55,670 nt of DNA from Gammaproteobacteria bacterium. GTDB taxonomy: Bacteria > Pseudomonadota > Gammaproteobacteria > Steroidobacterales > Woeseiaceae. Positions 1 through 9,295 of the stretch are shown piece by piece; positions within the stretch are counted from its first letter, which is position 1, and the number at the start of each line of letters is the position of its first letter. The stretch spans positions 1-55,670 of the forward strand of contig JAOUIH010000015.1 of NCBI GenBank assembly GCA_029884165.1, read 5' to 3'. The notes below the pieces were generated by a model. It had not been told where the DNA came from. It worked only from the letters and a program-made list of their open reading frames with translations, and searched no databases. Both the position numbers and the translations under genes were made by a program.

Positions 1-1220
1 TTTCTGTCGATATCGCTATCCTGCGCGAGGCAGAGATCGCCGTCGTCTTCGCCGGCGGCAACTTCGGCTTCAAGGCGAACACGAGCGCGTCGCCGGCAAA
101 CGATGCTGGATCGCTCTCGGTGGGCTCCGTGGATCAGGGCATGAAGATCGCCCGCAGCAGCAGCCGCGGACCGAACGCCTGCGACGGCAGCGTCTATCCG
201 AAGCTGGTTGCGCCGGGCGAAGGGATCCTTACGACCGACCTGATGCCCGGTTTCTACAACGTCGTGTCCGGTACCTCGTTCTCGGTAGCGCACGTCAGCG
301 GCGGCATGGCCCTGCTGGCAGGCGCGTTCCCGGGTGCCACCGTGAGCCAGCTGGAATCGGCGCTCATCAACGGCGCGCTGGACCTGGGCGAAGGCGGTCC
401 CGACAACACGTACGGCAACGGCCGGCTGGACCTGGCCGCGGCCTATGACTGGCTGCAGGCCAACGGTGGCGGCACCGGCGGCAGCCCCGGCGAGCTGGGT
501 TTGTCGGCATCGACCTACACGGTGGCCGAAACCACGGCGACGTTGACGATAACGGTCACCCGGACCAACGGCAGCGCCGGCGACATTGGCGTTACTTATT
601 CGAGCGCCGACCAGTCGGCCATGGCCGGCGCCGACTACGTTTCCGCATTGGGTACGCTGAGCCTGCTCGACGGCGAAACGAGCAAGAGCGTCGACATCAC
701 GATACTCGACGACGCCGACTACGAAGGTAACGAGACCTTCGCGCTCAGGCTTGCGAACCCGTCCGGCGGTGCGACGCTCGGTACGGCCGACGCGGCGATC
801 GTCACGATAACCGACAACGAGTCGGCACCGGGACCGACCGATGCCGACGGCGACGGCTACCCGTCCGGCGTCGACTGCAACGACGCCGACCCGGCGATAC
901 ATCCGGGCGCCGTGGAGACCAGGCACGATGGCGTCGACCAGGACTGCAACGGCTACGACCTGACCATAGACATCCTCGACGCCAGCTTTGCGAGCGACAC
1001 CGCGCAGGTCATCGCCACGAGTTCGCTGAACAGCCAGGCCGCCCTCGAAGCGACATTTACGCTTGCCGATGGCAGCACCGCGAGCGCGGGCATGTCCTGG
1101 AAATCGAAGTCCGGCCGTTGGGAGCTCAAGATACGCCGCTTCAGCCGCAGTTACGGCGCCGACCCGGTCAGCGTGACGGTGTCGGGCGTGGAGGGCAGTG
1201 AATCCAGCGGGATGAACTAG
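1..1220 (+). CDS. Subtilisin-like (S8) protease, C-terminal part, with Calx-beta and MopE-like metal-binding motif
   Basis: Partial gene: the frame is open from base 3 and its start lies before the window. An AGGN motif near base 50 matches the oxyanion-hole Asn of subtilases, and GTSFSVAH near base 270 carries the catalytic Ser, so this is the end of an S8 catalytic domain. It is followed by one Calx-beta domain (bases about 490-820) and a DADGDGYPSGVDCNDADP-type motif (about 840-950) of the MopE-like metal-binding family. The Asp and His belonging to the catalytic triad would lie upstream and cannot be seen. Secretion is expected from the domain mix. The next gene starts 16 bases later and encodes the same kind of Calx-beta repeat, so the two probably work together at the cell surface. 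Confidence 0.85.
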   Translation, partial: SVDIAILREAEIAVVFAGGNFGFKANTSASPANDAGSLSVGSVDQGMKIARSSSRGPNACDGSVYPKLVAPGEGILTTDLMPGFYNVVSGTSFSVAHVSGGMALLAGAFPGATVSQLESALINGALDLGEGGPDNTYGNGRLDLAAAYDWLQANGGGTGGSPGELGLSASTYTVAETTATLTITVTRTNGSAGDIGVTYSSADQSAMAGADYVSALGTLSLLDGETSKSVDITILDDADYEGNETFALRLANPSGGATLGTADAAIVTITDNESAPGPTDADGDGYPSGVDCNDADPAIHPGAVETRHDGVDQDCNGYDLTIDILDASFASDTAQVIATSSLNSQAALEATFTLADGSTASAGMSWKSKSGRWELKIRRFSRSYGADPVSVTVSGVEGSESSGMN

Positions 1221-1236
1221 CCCGGATGACATAGCC

Positions 1237-4200
1237 ATGAAAACGATAGCCCGTCTCCTTGTGCTGTCCGTGCTGACGCTCGCGGCGGAGGCCGGCGCAC
1301 AGGTCGTCACCTACTGCTGCGACGAGACCGCGGAGGCCGCATATCTCGCGGCCATCGCGGGTCTCGGCGTCACCGTCAACGAGAGCTTTGAGGCGGCTCC
1401 TTTCGACCAGGTACGCCCGCCGTTCAGCCTGCCGAGCATTACGAACCAGGGCATCACCTGGTCGCAGCCGACAGGCGGCATCACGACGAACAACTTCAAT
1501 TCCTGGGACGGCGCCTACCAGATGTACGCCGTCGGCCCGGACCTGGTGACTCACCCGATCCCGGACGGGTTCACCGTCAGCGGCGACGGCATCACGTTCC
1601 GGGCGATGGCTGGCTGGTTCACCGGCCAGAACACGAAGATGGCCTTCACCGTCGATGGCGACCCGGCCCGCGTGGACTTTACCGGCGAGGAGTTGACGGT
1701 GCTCGACTGGAAGTTCCTCGGCTTCGTCGACACGACCCCGTTCAGCAGCGTTGTGGTCAGCACGGCTGACGAGGTCGGCAACGAGACGAAACTGTTCTGG
1801 ACCGACTATTTCACGTTCAGCGCCTCCGGCGCTCCGCCGAGCCCCGGCAGCCTGCAGTTCGGCAGCGCGTCCGCCACGGTCGCGGAAAACGGTGGTTCCA
1901 TACTCGTTACGGTAACGCGTAGCGGCGGCAGCGACGGCGCGGTAAGCATCGGCTACGCGACCGTCGACGGCAACGCGACCGCGGGCAGCGACTACACGGC
2001 CACCTCCGGCACGCTGAACTTCGCCGACGGCGTCACGAGCCAATCGTTTTCGGTGCCGATCCTTGACGACTCGAGCTACGAAGGTAACGAGGCCTTCACG
2101 ATCCAGTTGTCGGGCCCGACCGGCGGGGCGACCGTCGGGACGGTCTCGACGACGACGATCACGATCAGCGAGAACGACGCGGCGCCGCCGGCAGGCAGCC
2201 TGCAGCTCGGCGCAGGGAGCTACCTGATAGCCGAGGACGGCGTGGCGCTGCAGGTGACAGTAACGCGCACGGGCGGCAGTTTCGGTGCCGTCAGCGTCAA
2301 CTACACGACCACGGACGGGAGCGCCACGGCCGGCAGCGATTACCAGGCGACCAGCGGGACCCTGGCACTCGGCGATGGCGTGATGAGCGCTGGCTTCAAC
2401 GTCCCGATCATCGACGATGCGAACTACGAAGGGAGCGAGAGCTTCTCGATCATCCTGTCCGCGCCAGGGGGCGGCGCAAGTCTCGGTACCCCGGCGTCGG
2501 CAACGGTGACGATTTCCGACAACGACCCCACTCCGCCTGCGGGCAGCCTGCAGTTCAGCGCGACCAGCTACACGGTTGCCGAGAACGCGGCCTCGGTACT
2601 GGTCACGGTGACGCGCAGCGGCGGCAGCTTCGGCGCGGTTGCCGTAGACTACTCGACCGCCGACGGCAGCGCGACCGCGGGAGGCGATTACACGGCAGCG
2701 AGCGGCACACTGAATTTCGCCGACGGCGTTGCCAGCCAGAGCTTCAGCGTCGGCATGCTCGACGACACCGCCTGGGAGGGCAACGAGCAATTCACGGTAA
2801 CGCTGTCGAACGCCGTCGGTGGCGCGAGCCTCGGAACGCCGGCGGCCGCAAGCGTGACAATCACGGAGAACGACCCGGTGCCGCCTGCGGGCAGCCTGCA
2901 GTACTCGGGAGCGAGCTACGGTGTCGCCGAGGACGGCGGCTCGGTCCTCCTGACCGTGACGCGCACGGGCGGCAGTTTCGGCGAGGTCAGCGTCGATTAC
3001 TCGACGCTGGACGGCACGGCGACAGCCGGCAGCGACTATACGAGCACGAGCGGAACCCTGACGTTCGCTGACGGGGTCACCAGCCAGGCATTTTCGGTGC
3101 CGGTGCTGGATGATACCGATTACGAAGGCAACGAGAGCTTCACCGTCCAGTTGAGCAACGCGACCGGCGGGGCAACGCCGGGGTCGCCGTCGCTTGCCAC
3201 CGTCACAATCCAGGAGAACGACCCGACGCCGCCGGCCGGTAGCCTGCAGCTCTCCGGCGCGACCTACAGCGTCGCAGAGAACGGCGGCTCGGTACTGCTC
3301 ACGGTGACGCGCAGCGGTGGCAGCTTCGGAACGGTCACGGTCGACTATGCCACCGTGGACGGATCCGCCGCGGCCGGCAGCGACTATTCGGCGACGAGTG
3401 GGACCCTGTCCCTGGCCGGCGGCGTCACGAGTGCCTCGTTCCCCGTTGCGGTGCTCGACGATGCCGTGTACGAAGGTAACGAGAGCTTTGCCGTCGTCCT
3501 GTCGAACCCGACCGGTAGTGCGTCGCTCGGGTCGCCGTGGTCCGCAGCTGTCGTGATCAACGAGAACGATGCCGTTCCGCCGGCCGGCAGCCTGCATTTC
3601 AGCGGCGCGAGCTACACCATTGCGGAAAACGGAGGCTCGGTCCTGCTCACCGTTACGCGCAGTGGCGGCAGCTTCGGCGCCGTGAGCGTGTCGTACTCGA
3701 CCTCCGACCTCAGCGCCACTGCGGGCCTGGATTACAGCGCCGCGAGCGGCACGTTGAATTTCGCCAACGGCGAGATCAGCCGTTCATTCAACGTCGGTAT
3801 CATTGACGATCTCGTGTACGAGGGCGACGAGACCTTCGCGGTCACGCTGGCGAACCCGACTGGCAGCGCAACACTGGGCGCCCCGTCGTTGGCGACGGTC
3901 ACGATCACCGAAAACGAGGCGACTCCGCCCGCGGGCAGCCTGCGATTCAGCGGCGCCACCTATACGGTCGGCGAGGGCGGCGCGTCCGTGCTGTTGACCG
4001 TCGCTCGCATCAACGGCAGCTTCGGCGCAGTCAGCGTCGACTATGCGAGTGCCGACGGTACGGCGACGACCGGAAGCGACTATTCCGCAGCCACCGGGAC
4101 GCTGAACTTCGGCAATGGTGTGACCAGCCGGACGATCTCGGTGCCGATCCTCGAGGATGCGCTGTTCGAGGGTGCCGAGAATTTCACCGTAAGTCTCGCT

Positions 4201-7101
4201 AACCCGCTCGGCGGAGCGACCCTGGTGGCGCCATCGATCGCGACCGTGACGATCACGGACAACGACGCAGCGCCCCCGGCCGGCAGCCTGCAGTTCAGCG
4301 CCGTGTCTTACAGCGTCGGCGAAAACGGCATCAGCGCGATGCTGACGGTGACGCGCAGCGGCGGCAGCTTCGGCGCCGTGTCCGTCGACTATTCGACGAG
4401 CAACGGAACTGCAAGTGCCGGCTCCGACTACCAGTTCGCCAGCGGCACGCTGGACTTCGCAGAGGGGGAGCTGATCCGGACGTTCAACATCGTCATACAC
4501 GACGATGGTTCCTACGAAGGGGACGAGACATTCTCCGTCGCGCTGTCGAACCCGGCAGGCGGGGCCAGCCTGGGAACGCCGTCGACGGCGAGCGTGACTA
4601 TCGTCGACAATGACGCTGCACCTCCGTCCGGCACGCTGGCCTTCGAGTTCTCGAATTACGAGATCACCGAGAGCGGTGTCAGTATCACGCTGAACGTGCT
4701 GCGCAGCGGCGGCAGCTTCGGGCCCGTGACGGTCGACTACGCGACGACTGACGGCAGCGCAATTGCGACTTCGGACTATACATCGACCAGCGGAACGCTC
4801 AGCTTCCCGAACGGCGTCGCGAGCCAGTCGCTGACCGTCAGCATCCTGGACGACCTGGACTACGAAGGCGACGAGCAGTTCACTGTGGCGCTGTCGAATG
4901 TTACCGGCGGCGCCTCGCTCGGTACGCCCGCCGTGGCGGCTGTCACGATCCGTGAAGACGAGGCGCCCCCGTCAGCCGGTCACCTGCAGTTCGGGAGCGC
5001 GACGTACAGCGTGGACGAAGCCGGGCCGAGCATACAGCTGGCCGTTACGCGCGTCGGCGGCAGTGCCGGCATCGTCAGCGTCGACTACAGCACGACCGAC
5101 CTGAGCGCGGCCGCCGGCAGCGATTACCAGGTCGCGTCGGGGACCCTCGTGTTCGACGACGGCGTCCTGAGCCAGACGCTGGACGTATCGATCGTCGACG
5201 ACGCCGACTACGAGGGCGACGAAGTCTTCCGCGTCGCGCTGGCGACGCCGACCGGCGGCGCGACGATTGGCGCCCCGGCCACGGCCGACGTGACCATCCT
5301 GGAAAACGACCCGACGCCGCCGGCCGGCGTGCTGCAGTGGAGCGGCCCGACCTACAGCGTGGCGGAGGATGGGGGTTCCCTGGCGTTGACGGTGCAACGC
5401 GTGGGCGGCAGCTTCGGCGATGTGTCGGTAGTGTGGTTGACCGCCGACGGCAGCGCGGCAGGGGGAGTCGATTACACGGCCTCCGGCGACATCCTGAGCT
5501 TCGCGGACGGCGTGATCAGCCAGACCGTCAACGTCCCGATCCTCGACGATGCGACTTACGAAGGGAGCGAGGATTTCACGGTCGAACTCCGCAATCCCTC
5601 GGGCGGCGCCGCGCTCGGCGCGCCCGCGACCGCGGTAGTAACGATAGCCGACAACGATCCGACGCCGCCGGCCGGCAGCCTGGCGCTGAGCGGAGCCAGC
5701 TACACGATCGCCGAGAACGGGGCCCAGCTCCTCGTCACGGTCGCCCGGAGCGGTGGCAGCTTCGGCCCCGTCAGCGTCGACTACGCGACGGCCGACCAGA
5801 CTGCGAGCGCCGGTGCCGACTACACGGCCGTCGCCGGAACGCTGAGCCTCGGCAGCGGCGTGCTGAGCGCGAGCTTCAGCATCCCGGTACTCGACGACGC
5901 GCTCTACGAGGGCGACGAGACCCTCGGGGTCGCCTTGTCGAACGCCGTCGGCGCGACGCTCGCCAGCCCGACAGCGGCTACCGTCACGATCGTCGACAAC
6001 GACCTGCCGCCTGCGGCCGGCAGCCTGCAGTTCAGCAGCGCGAACTACTCGGTGGCTGAAGCGGCTGCGTCGATCATGCTGACGGTCAGCCGCAGCGGCG
6101 GCAGCTTCGGAGCAGTCAGCGTCGGTTACGAGACGCGTAGCGGCAGTGCGACGGCGGGCGCGGATTTCACGGGCGCGACAGGTACGCTGAACTTCGCCGA
6201 CGGGGAACTGAGTCAGAGAATTACGATCTCGATGATTGACGATACGGCAGTGGAGGGCGACGAGAACTTCACCGTGGCCCTGACGTCCGCCTCTGGCGGC
6301 GCGAGTCTCGGTACGCCGGCGGCGGCGACCGTGACGATCCGGGAGAACGACGTGAACCGGCCTTCGGGCGGAGGCGGCGGGGGCGGCGGCGCATTCGGCC
6401 TGGCGGGCGCTGCCTGGCTGCTGGCAGTCCTGCTGCTGCGTAACGCGGCGAGCGCCGGGAGTATCCTGCGCCGCGCGGTGCTTGCTACGACCCTCTGGGT
6501 TTGCCTGTTCACGGCGCCGGCGGCCATGGCCGATGAGCATGCGGGCCACTCGCCGCAACAGCAGGCTGCCGATCCGCACGCCGCGCACCGGGCGACGGCC
6601 GCGAATTCGCTGCAACGCTCGGTCAGCGCCTACCAGCTGGCCGGGCTGTCGGTGACCGAATTCAGCGGCAAGGTAGCGATGCTGGATACCCTGGTCGACA
6701 CCGATCGCACGGTGATCGTCAATTTCATATTCACCACCTGCACGACGATTTGCCCGGTGCAGACGGCGACGCTGGCCCAGGTGCAAAGGCGCCTCGGACC
6801 GGAAGCAGAGGATGTGCTCATGCTGTCGGTCAGCATCGATCCCGAACACGACACGCCCGAGCGGCTGCGGGAATACGCCACGCAGTTCGGGGCCGGGGAG
6901 GGATGGAGTTTCCTGACGGGAACGAGCGATGAAATGATAGCGGTCCAGGTCGCGTTCGACGCCTACATGGGCAGCAAGATGAGTCACAGGCCGCTGACGT
7001 TCCTGCGGGCGCCCGGGTCGCCCGACTGGGTCCGGCTCGAGGGCATGGCCAGCGCCGCCGACATCGTCGAGGAATACCAGCGGCTGAAGTCGACGACATG
7101 A
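1237..7101 (+). CDS. Calx-beta repeat surface protein with GlyGly-CTERM-like tail, fused in frame to a SCO1/SenC copper protein
   Basis: 1954 residues. A signal peptide (about 1-21) and a unique N-terminal region (22-203) are followed by 13 Calx-beta repeats (204 to about 1707) of 116 residues each. Then come eight glycines (1711-1718), a hydrophobic segment and an Arg, as in the GlyGly-CTERM sorting tail cut by rhombosortase. The frame does not stop there: a second hydrophobic segment ends in AMA (1763-1765), a typical signal peptidase site, and leads into a SCO1/SenC thioredoxin-fold domain with the copper motif CTTICP (C1835, C1839) and a candidate copper His (H1917). SCO proteins deliver copper to cytochrome oxidase or act as thiol reductases in the periplasm. 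No obvious start with a well-placed ribosome binding site is seen for a separate SCO gene. It overlaps the next gene by ATGA. A missed stop from a sequencing error is the main alternative. Confidence 0.85.
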   Translation: MKTIARLLVLSVLTLAAEAGAQVVTYCCDETAEAAYLAAIAGLGVTVNESFEAAPFDQVRPPFSLPSITNQGITWSQPTGGITTNNFNSWDGAYQMYAVGPDLVTHPIPDGFTVSGDGITFRAMAGWFTGQNTKMAFTVDGDPARVDFTGEELTVLDWKFLGFVDTTPFSSVVVSTADEVGNETKLFWTDYFTFSASGAPPSPGSLQFGSASATVAENGGSILVTVTRSGGSDGAVSIGYATVDGNATAGSDYTATSGTLNFADGVTSQSFSVPILDDSSYEGNEAFTIQLSGPTGGATVGTVSTTTITISENDAAPPAGSLQLGAGSYLIAEDGVALQVTVTRTGGSFGAVSVNYTTTDGSATAGSDYQATSGTLALGDGVMSAGFNVPIIDDANYEGSESFSIILSAPGGGASLGTPASATVTISDNDPTPPAGSLQFSATSYTVAENAASVLVTVTRSGGSFGAVAVDYSTADGSATAGGDYTAASGTLNFADGVASQSFSVGMLDDTAWEGNEQFTVTLSNAVGGASLGTPAAASVTITENDPVPPAGSLQYSGASYGVAEDGGSVLLTVTRTGGSFGEVSVDYSTLDGTATAGSDYTSTSGTLTFADGVTSQAFSVPVLDDTDYEGNESFTVQLSNATGGATPGSPSLATVTIQENDPTPPAGSLQLSGATYSVAENGGSVLLTVTRSGGSFGTVTVDYATVDGSAAAGSDYSATSGTLSLAGGVTSASFPVAVLDDAVYEGNESFAVVLSNPTGSASLGSPWSAAVVINENDAVPPAGSLHFSGASYTIAENGGSVLLTVTRSGGSFGAVSVSYSTSDLSATAGLDYSAASGTLNFANGEISRSFNVGIIDDLVYEGDETFAVTLANPTGSATLGAPSLATVTITENEATPPAGSLRFSGATYTVGEGGASVLLTVARINGSFGAVSVDYASADGTATTGSDYSAATGTLNFGNGVTSRTISVPILEDALFEGAENFTVSLANPLGGATLVAPSIATVTITDNDAAPPAGSLQFSAVSYSVGENGISAMLTVTRSGGSFGAVSVDYSTSNGTASAGSDYQFASGTLDFAEGELIRTFNIVIHDDGSYEGDETFSVALSNPAGGASLGTPSTASVTIVDNDAAPPSGTLAFEFSNYEITESGVSITLNVLRSGGSFGPVTVDYATTDGSAIATSDYTSTSGTLSFPNGVASQSLTVSILDDLDYEGDEQFTVALSNVTGGASLGTPAVAAVTIREDEAPPSAGHLQFGSATYSVDEAGPSIQLAVTRVGGSAGIVSVDYSTTDLSAAAGSDYQVASGTLVFDDGVLSQTLDVSIVDDADYEGDEVFRVALATPTGGATIGAPATADVTILENDPTPPAGVLQWSGPTYSVAEDGGSLALTVQRVGGSFGDVSVVWLTADGSAAGGVDYTASGDILSFADGVISQTVNVPILDDATYEGSEDFTVELRNPSGGAALGAPATAVVTIADNDPTPPAGSLALSGASYTIAENGAQLLVTVARSGGSFGPVSVDYATADQTASAGADYTAVAGTLSLGSGVLSASFSIPVLDDALYEGDETLGVALSNAVGATLASPTAATVTIVDNDLPPAAGSLQFSSANYSVAEAAASIMLTVSRSGGSFGAVSVGYETRSGSATAGADFTGATGTLNFADGELSQRITISMIDDTAVEGDENFTVALTSASGGASLGTPAAATVTIRENDVNRPSGGGGGGGGAFGLAGAAWLLAVLLLRNAASAGSILRRAVLATTLWVCLFTAPAAMADEHAGHSPQQQAADPHAAHRATAANSLQRSVSAYQLAGLSVTEFSGKVAMLDTLVDTDRTVIVNFIFTTCTTICPVQTATLAQVQRRLGPEAEDVLMLSVSIDPEHDTPERLREYATQFGAGEGWSFLTGTSDEMIAVQVAFDAYMGSKMSHRPLTFLRAPGSPDWVRLEGMASAADIVEEYQRLKSTT
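1846..6360 (+). repeat. 13 tandem 348-bp repeats encoding Calx-beta domains
   Basis: Each unit begins with a GSLQF-like segment (GGCAGCCTGCAG at DNA level in most copies). Units start at 1846, 2194, 2542 and 2890, so the spacing is exactly 348 bases; the thirteenth starts at 6019, three bases short of 12 x 348. Each unit encodes 116 residues with the Calx-beta signature DYxxxSGTLxFxxGxxS and DDxxYEGxExF. The units are separated by Pro-Pro-Ala-Gly linkers. Confidence 0.9.
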
Positions 7102-8729
7102 TCGCGGCAGGAAGCAGTATTAGGTTGCGTGGGCACGCGCTGGCGCTCGGCATGTTGCTGTGCACGGCCGTTGGTCCGCTCAGCCATGCCGACGAAGCCA
7201 TGCTGGAGGCCGGTCGCAGGATCTACATGGATGGCATATTGCCGTCGGGCGAGCCGCTGACGGCCGAAGTCATCCGCGACGTCCGTGTCGTCGGTGACCA
7301 GGTCATTTGCGGCAAGTGCCATCGCAAGAGCGGTCTTGGCGCGAGCGAAGGCCAGGAGGTAGTACCGCCGGTCGTCGGCGAAATCCTCTTCAACCCGCTG
7401 CAGCTGCCCACGAGCAAACCGCCCGAACCGCCGGTGCTCCGGCCCGCCTATACGCGCGCGGGACTCGTGGCGGCTATTCGGGACGGGATCGGTGCGGACG
7501 GTGAGCCGCTCGACGTGCTGATGCCGCGCTATCCCTTGTCGGACGAGGACATGGAGTCGCTGATCGGGTACCTCGAGTCGCTGAATCTCGAGCCGGATCC
7601 GGGCGTCACGCCGGAAGAAATCCACTTTGCAACCATCGTAACGGACGACGCAGCGCCGGCCGCTGCACAAGCGATGCTCGCAGTCATGGACGCGTACATC
7701 CAGCAGAAGAATACGGAGACGCGGAACGAAAGCCAGCGCGCCGCCAGCGGCGTGTGGCACAAGGACTGGGAGTTCAAGCCCTACCGAAAGTGGGTGCTGC
7801 ATACCTGGGAGCTCGCGGGGCCGCGCGCCACCTGGCCCGACCAGCTCGAGCGGCTGTATGCCGGGTTGCCGGTCTTCGCGGTCCTGAACGGCATCTCCGG
7901 CGGCAGCTGGCAGCCGATCCACGAGTTCTGCGAGCGAAAGCGACTGCCCTGCCTGTTTCCGACCACGGACCTTCCCGTCGACGACGAGAGCTTTTACTCG
8001 ATGTACTTCTCGCGCGGCGTGCTGGTGGAGGCGGAAGCGGCCGCGGAAGACCTGCACGCTGCGAGCGCGGACGCCGTCGTGCAGCTCTATGACCCGGGCG
8101 ATTCCCGGAGCATGGCGGCAGCCGACGCGTTCGAGCGCGCTTACGGATCCACCGTGCAACGCGTGAGCCTGGCCGAAGCCGCGAACGCCGGCGCCACATG
8201 GAGCGGGGAGGCGACGGCGGCCGCCGTGTGGCTCGACGCAGACGGCCTGGCGCAACTGGCGGCGGGCCCCGGCGTGCAGGACTCGTTGAGGGCGGTCTAC
8301 CTGTCGGGAGCGCTGCTCGGCGGGGACTACGCCTCGGTCGATCCGTCCTTGAAAGTGCGCGCACGCATCGCTTACAGCGCAGAACTGCCGGACGCCCGGG
8401 CAACGCTGCTTGCCCGCTCGACCGGCTGGCTGCGCGTACGCAGGGTCATCGACAACGCCTGGCCCGTGGAGCAGGCGAATGCCTATTTCACACTGAAATC
8501 GGCCGGCAGCTCGCTGGTGCGCATCGGCGGCTATTTCAAGCGCGATTATTTCCTCGAAAACTTCGAGCACATGATGGACAACGCATCCTACACGTCGATT
8601 TATCCGAGGATGAGCCTCGCTCCGGGCCAGCGCTTCGTGTCCAAGGGGGCCGTTCTTGCGGTGTTCGATGCAGATGACGATGCGGCCCTGACGGCCGTAT
8701 CCGAGTGGCAGGTCCCGGGTCAGCGCTGA
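7098..8729 (+). CDS. Cytochrome c fused to a periplasmic-binding-protein-like domain
   Basis: 543 residues with a signal peptide (cleavage near SHA-DEA, about residue 32). One heme-binding motif CGKCH (C71, C74, H75) and a likely Met ligand in LMPRYPLSDEDM define an N-terminal class I cytochrome c domain. The rest (about 175-543) looks like a type I periplasmic binding protein, with segments such as GLPVFAVLNGISGGSWQPIHEFCE. It begins inside the stop of the SCO-containing gene (ATGA), so translation is probably coupled. Context with a SCO copper protein suggests electron transfer or a redox sensor in the periplasm. The ligand of the binding domain is unknown. Confidence 0.75.
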   Translation: MIAAGSSIRLRGHALALGMLLCTAVGPLSHADEAMLEAGRRIYMDGILPSGEPLTAEVIRDVRVVGDQVICGKCHRKSGLGASEGQEVVPPVVGEILFNPLQLPTSKPPEPPVLRPAYTRAGLVAAIRDGIGADGEPLDVLMPRYPLSDEDMESLIGYLESLNLEPDPGVTPEEIHFATIVTDDAAPAAAQAMLAVMDAYIQQKNTETRNESQRAASGVWHKDWEFKPYRKWVLHTWELAGPRATWPDQLERLYAGLPVFAVLNGISGGSWQPIHEFCERKRLPCLFPTTDLPVDDESFYSMYFSRGVLVEAEAAAEDLHAASADAVVQLYDPGDSRSMAAADAFERAYGSTVQRVSLAEAANAGATWSGEATAAAVWLDADGLAQLAAGPGVQDSLRAVYLSGALLGGDYASVDPSLKVRARIAYSAELPDARATLLARSTGWLRVRRVIDNAWPVEQANAYFTLKSAGSSLVRIGGYFKRDYFLENFEHMMDNASYTSIYPRMSLAPGQRFVSKGAVLAVFDADDDAALTAVSEWQVPGQR

Positions 8730-8755
8730 TACGCGCCGGATCCCGGGAGACAGGT

Positions 8756-9124
8756 TCAGCCGGCGCCGAGTATGCGCCGCGTCAGCTTGCGGCCCTGGGC
8801 CGTTGCCCTGACGACTATCCCGTCGCTGGTCCTGTCATGGCCGTCGTGCGCAGGCACCGCTGTCGACGACTCCAGCAGTCCCGCGTGGTCCAGTCGCTCG
8901 ACGCAATGGAGGACGGATTCCCGGCTCAGTCCCAGCGCCCGGCCCAGCTGGCCGATACTGAGCGTCGACTGGTCGCAGACCAGCGACAGCGCCATGAAAT
9001 CGCGGACCTCGAGGTGTGCGTCGGCGACGAGCTGGGCCAGCGAGTCGTCGGACTTGCTGAACTCGTCCAGTGCTTCCTCACAGATCGAGCGCGACAGGTC
9101 TCGTGTGCGCGTGCCGTCTTTCAA
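8756..9124 (-). CDS. MarR-type winged-helix transcription regulator
   Basis: About 122 residues. The segment STLSIGQLGRALGLSRESVLHCVERLDHAGLLES is a winged helix-turn-helix typical of MarR regulators, followed by a wing and RATAQGRKLTRRIL. I chose a TTG start at 9124 because GGAGG sits six bases before it; the frame is open further upstream to 9241, but that extension is Arg-rich and poorly folded. It is convergent with the cytochrome c gene (26 bases between) and lies upstream of nothing obvious on its own strand. Targets and ligand are unknown. Confidence 0.7.
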   Translation of the reverse strand: MKDGTRTRDLSRSICEEALDEFSKSDDSLAQLVADAHLEVRDFMALSLVCDQSTLSIGQLGRALGLSRESVLHCVERLDHAGLLESSTAVPAHDGHDRTSDGIVVRATAQGRKLTRRILGAG

Positions 9125-9295
9125 GCATGTCCTCCGCCACGACCTACTCAGCGAGAGTCGGTACCGAACATGATACGTCCGCGGCATCGTCGGGCAATGG
9201 GGTGTGCACCTGCAAATGACGGTCGGCAGCTTCCCGACCATACCGGGACCACCTGATGCCGGGCGCGTGCCGGCAGGTAAAGGCGCAGCCGGGCC

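Noticed and set aside
1846-6360. Regular repeats considered as a CRISPR array
   Set aside because: The units are 348 bp, fully coding and diverged in sequence, without short identical repeats and spacers.
1168-6987. Very long open frames on the minus strand (809 and 671 codons) opposite the Calx-beta array
   Set aside because: They are Arg-rich, repeat with the 348-bp period and mirror the codon bias of the plus-strand gene; they show no protein family features.
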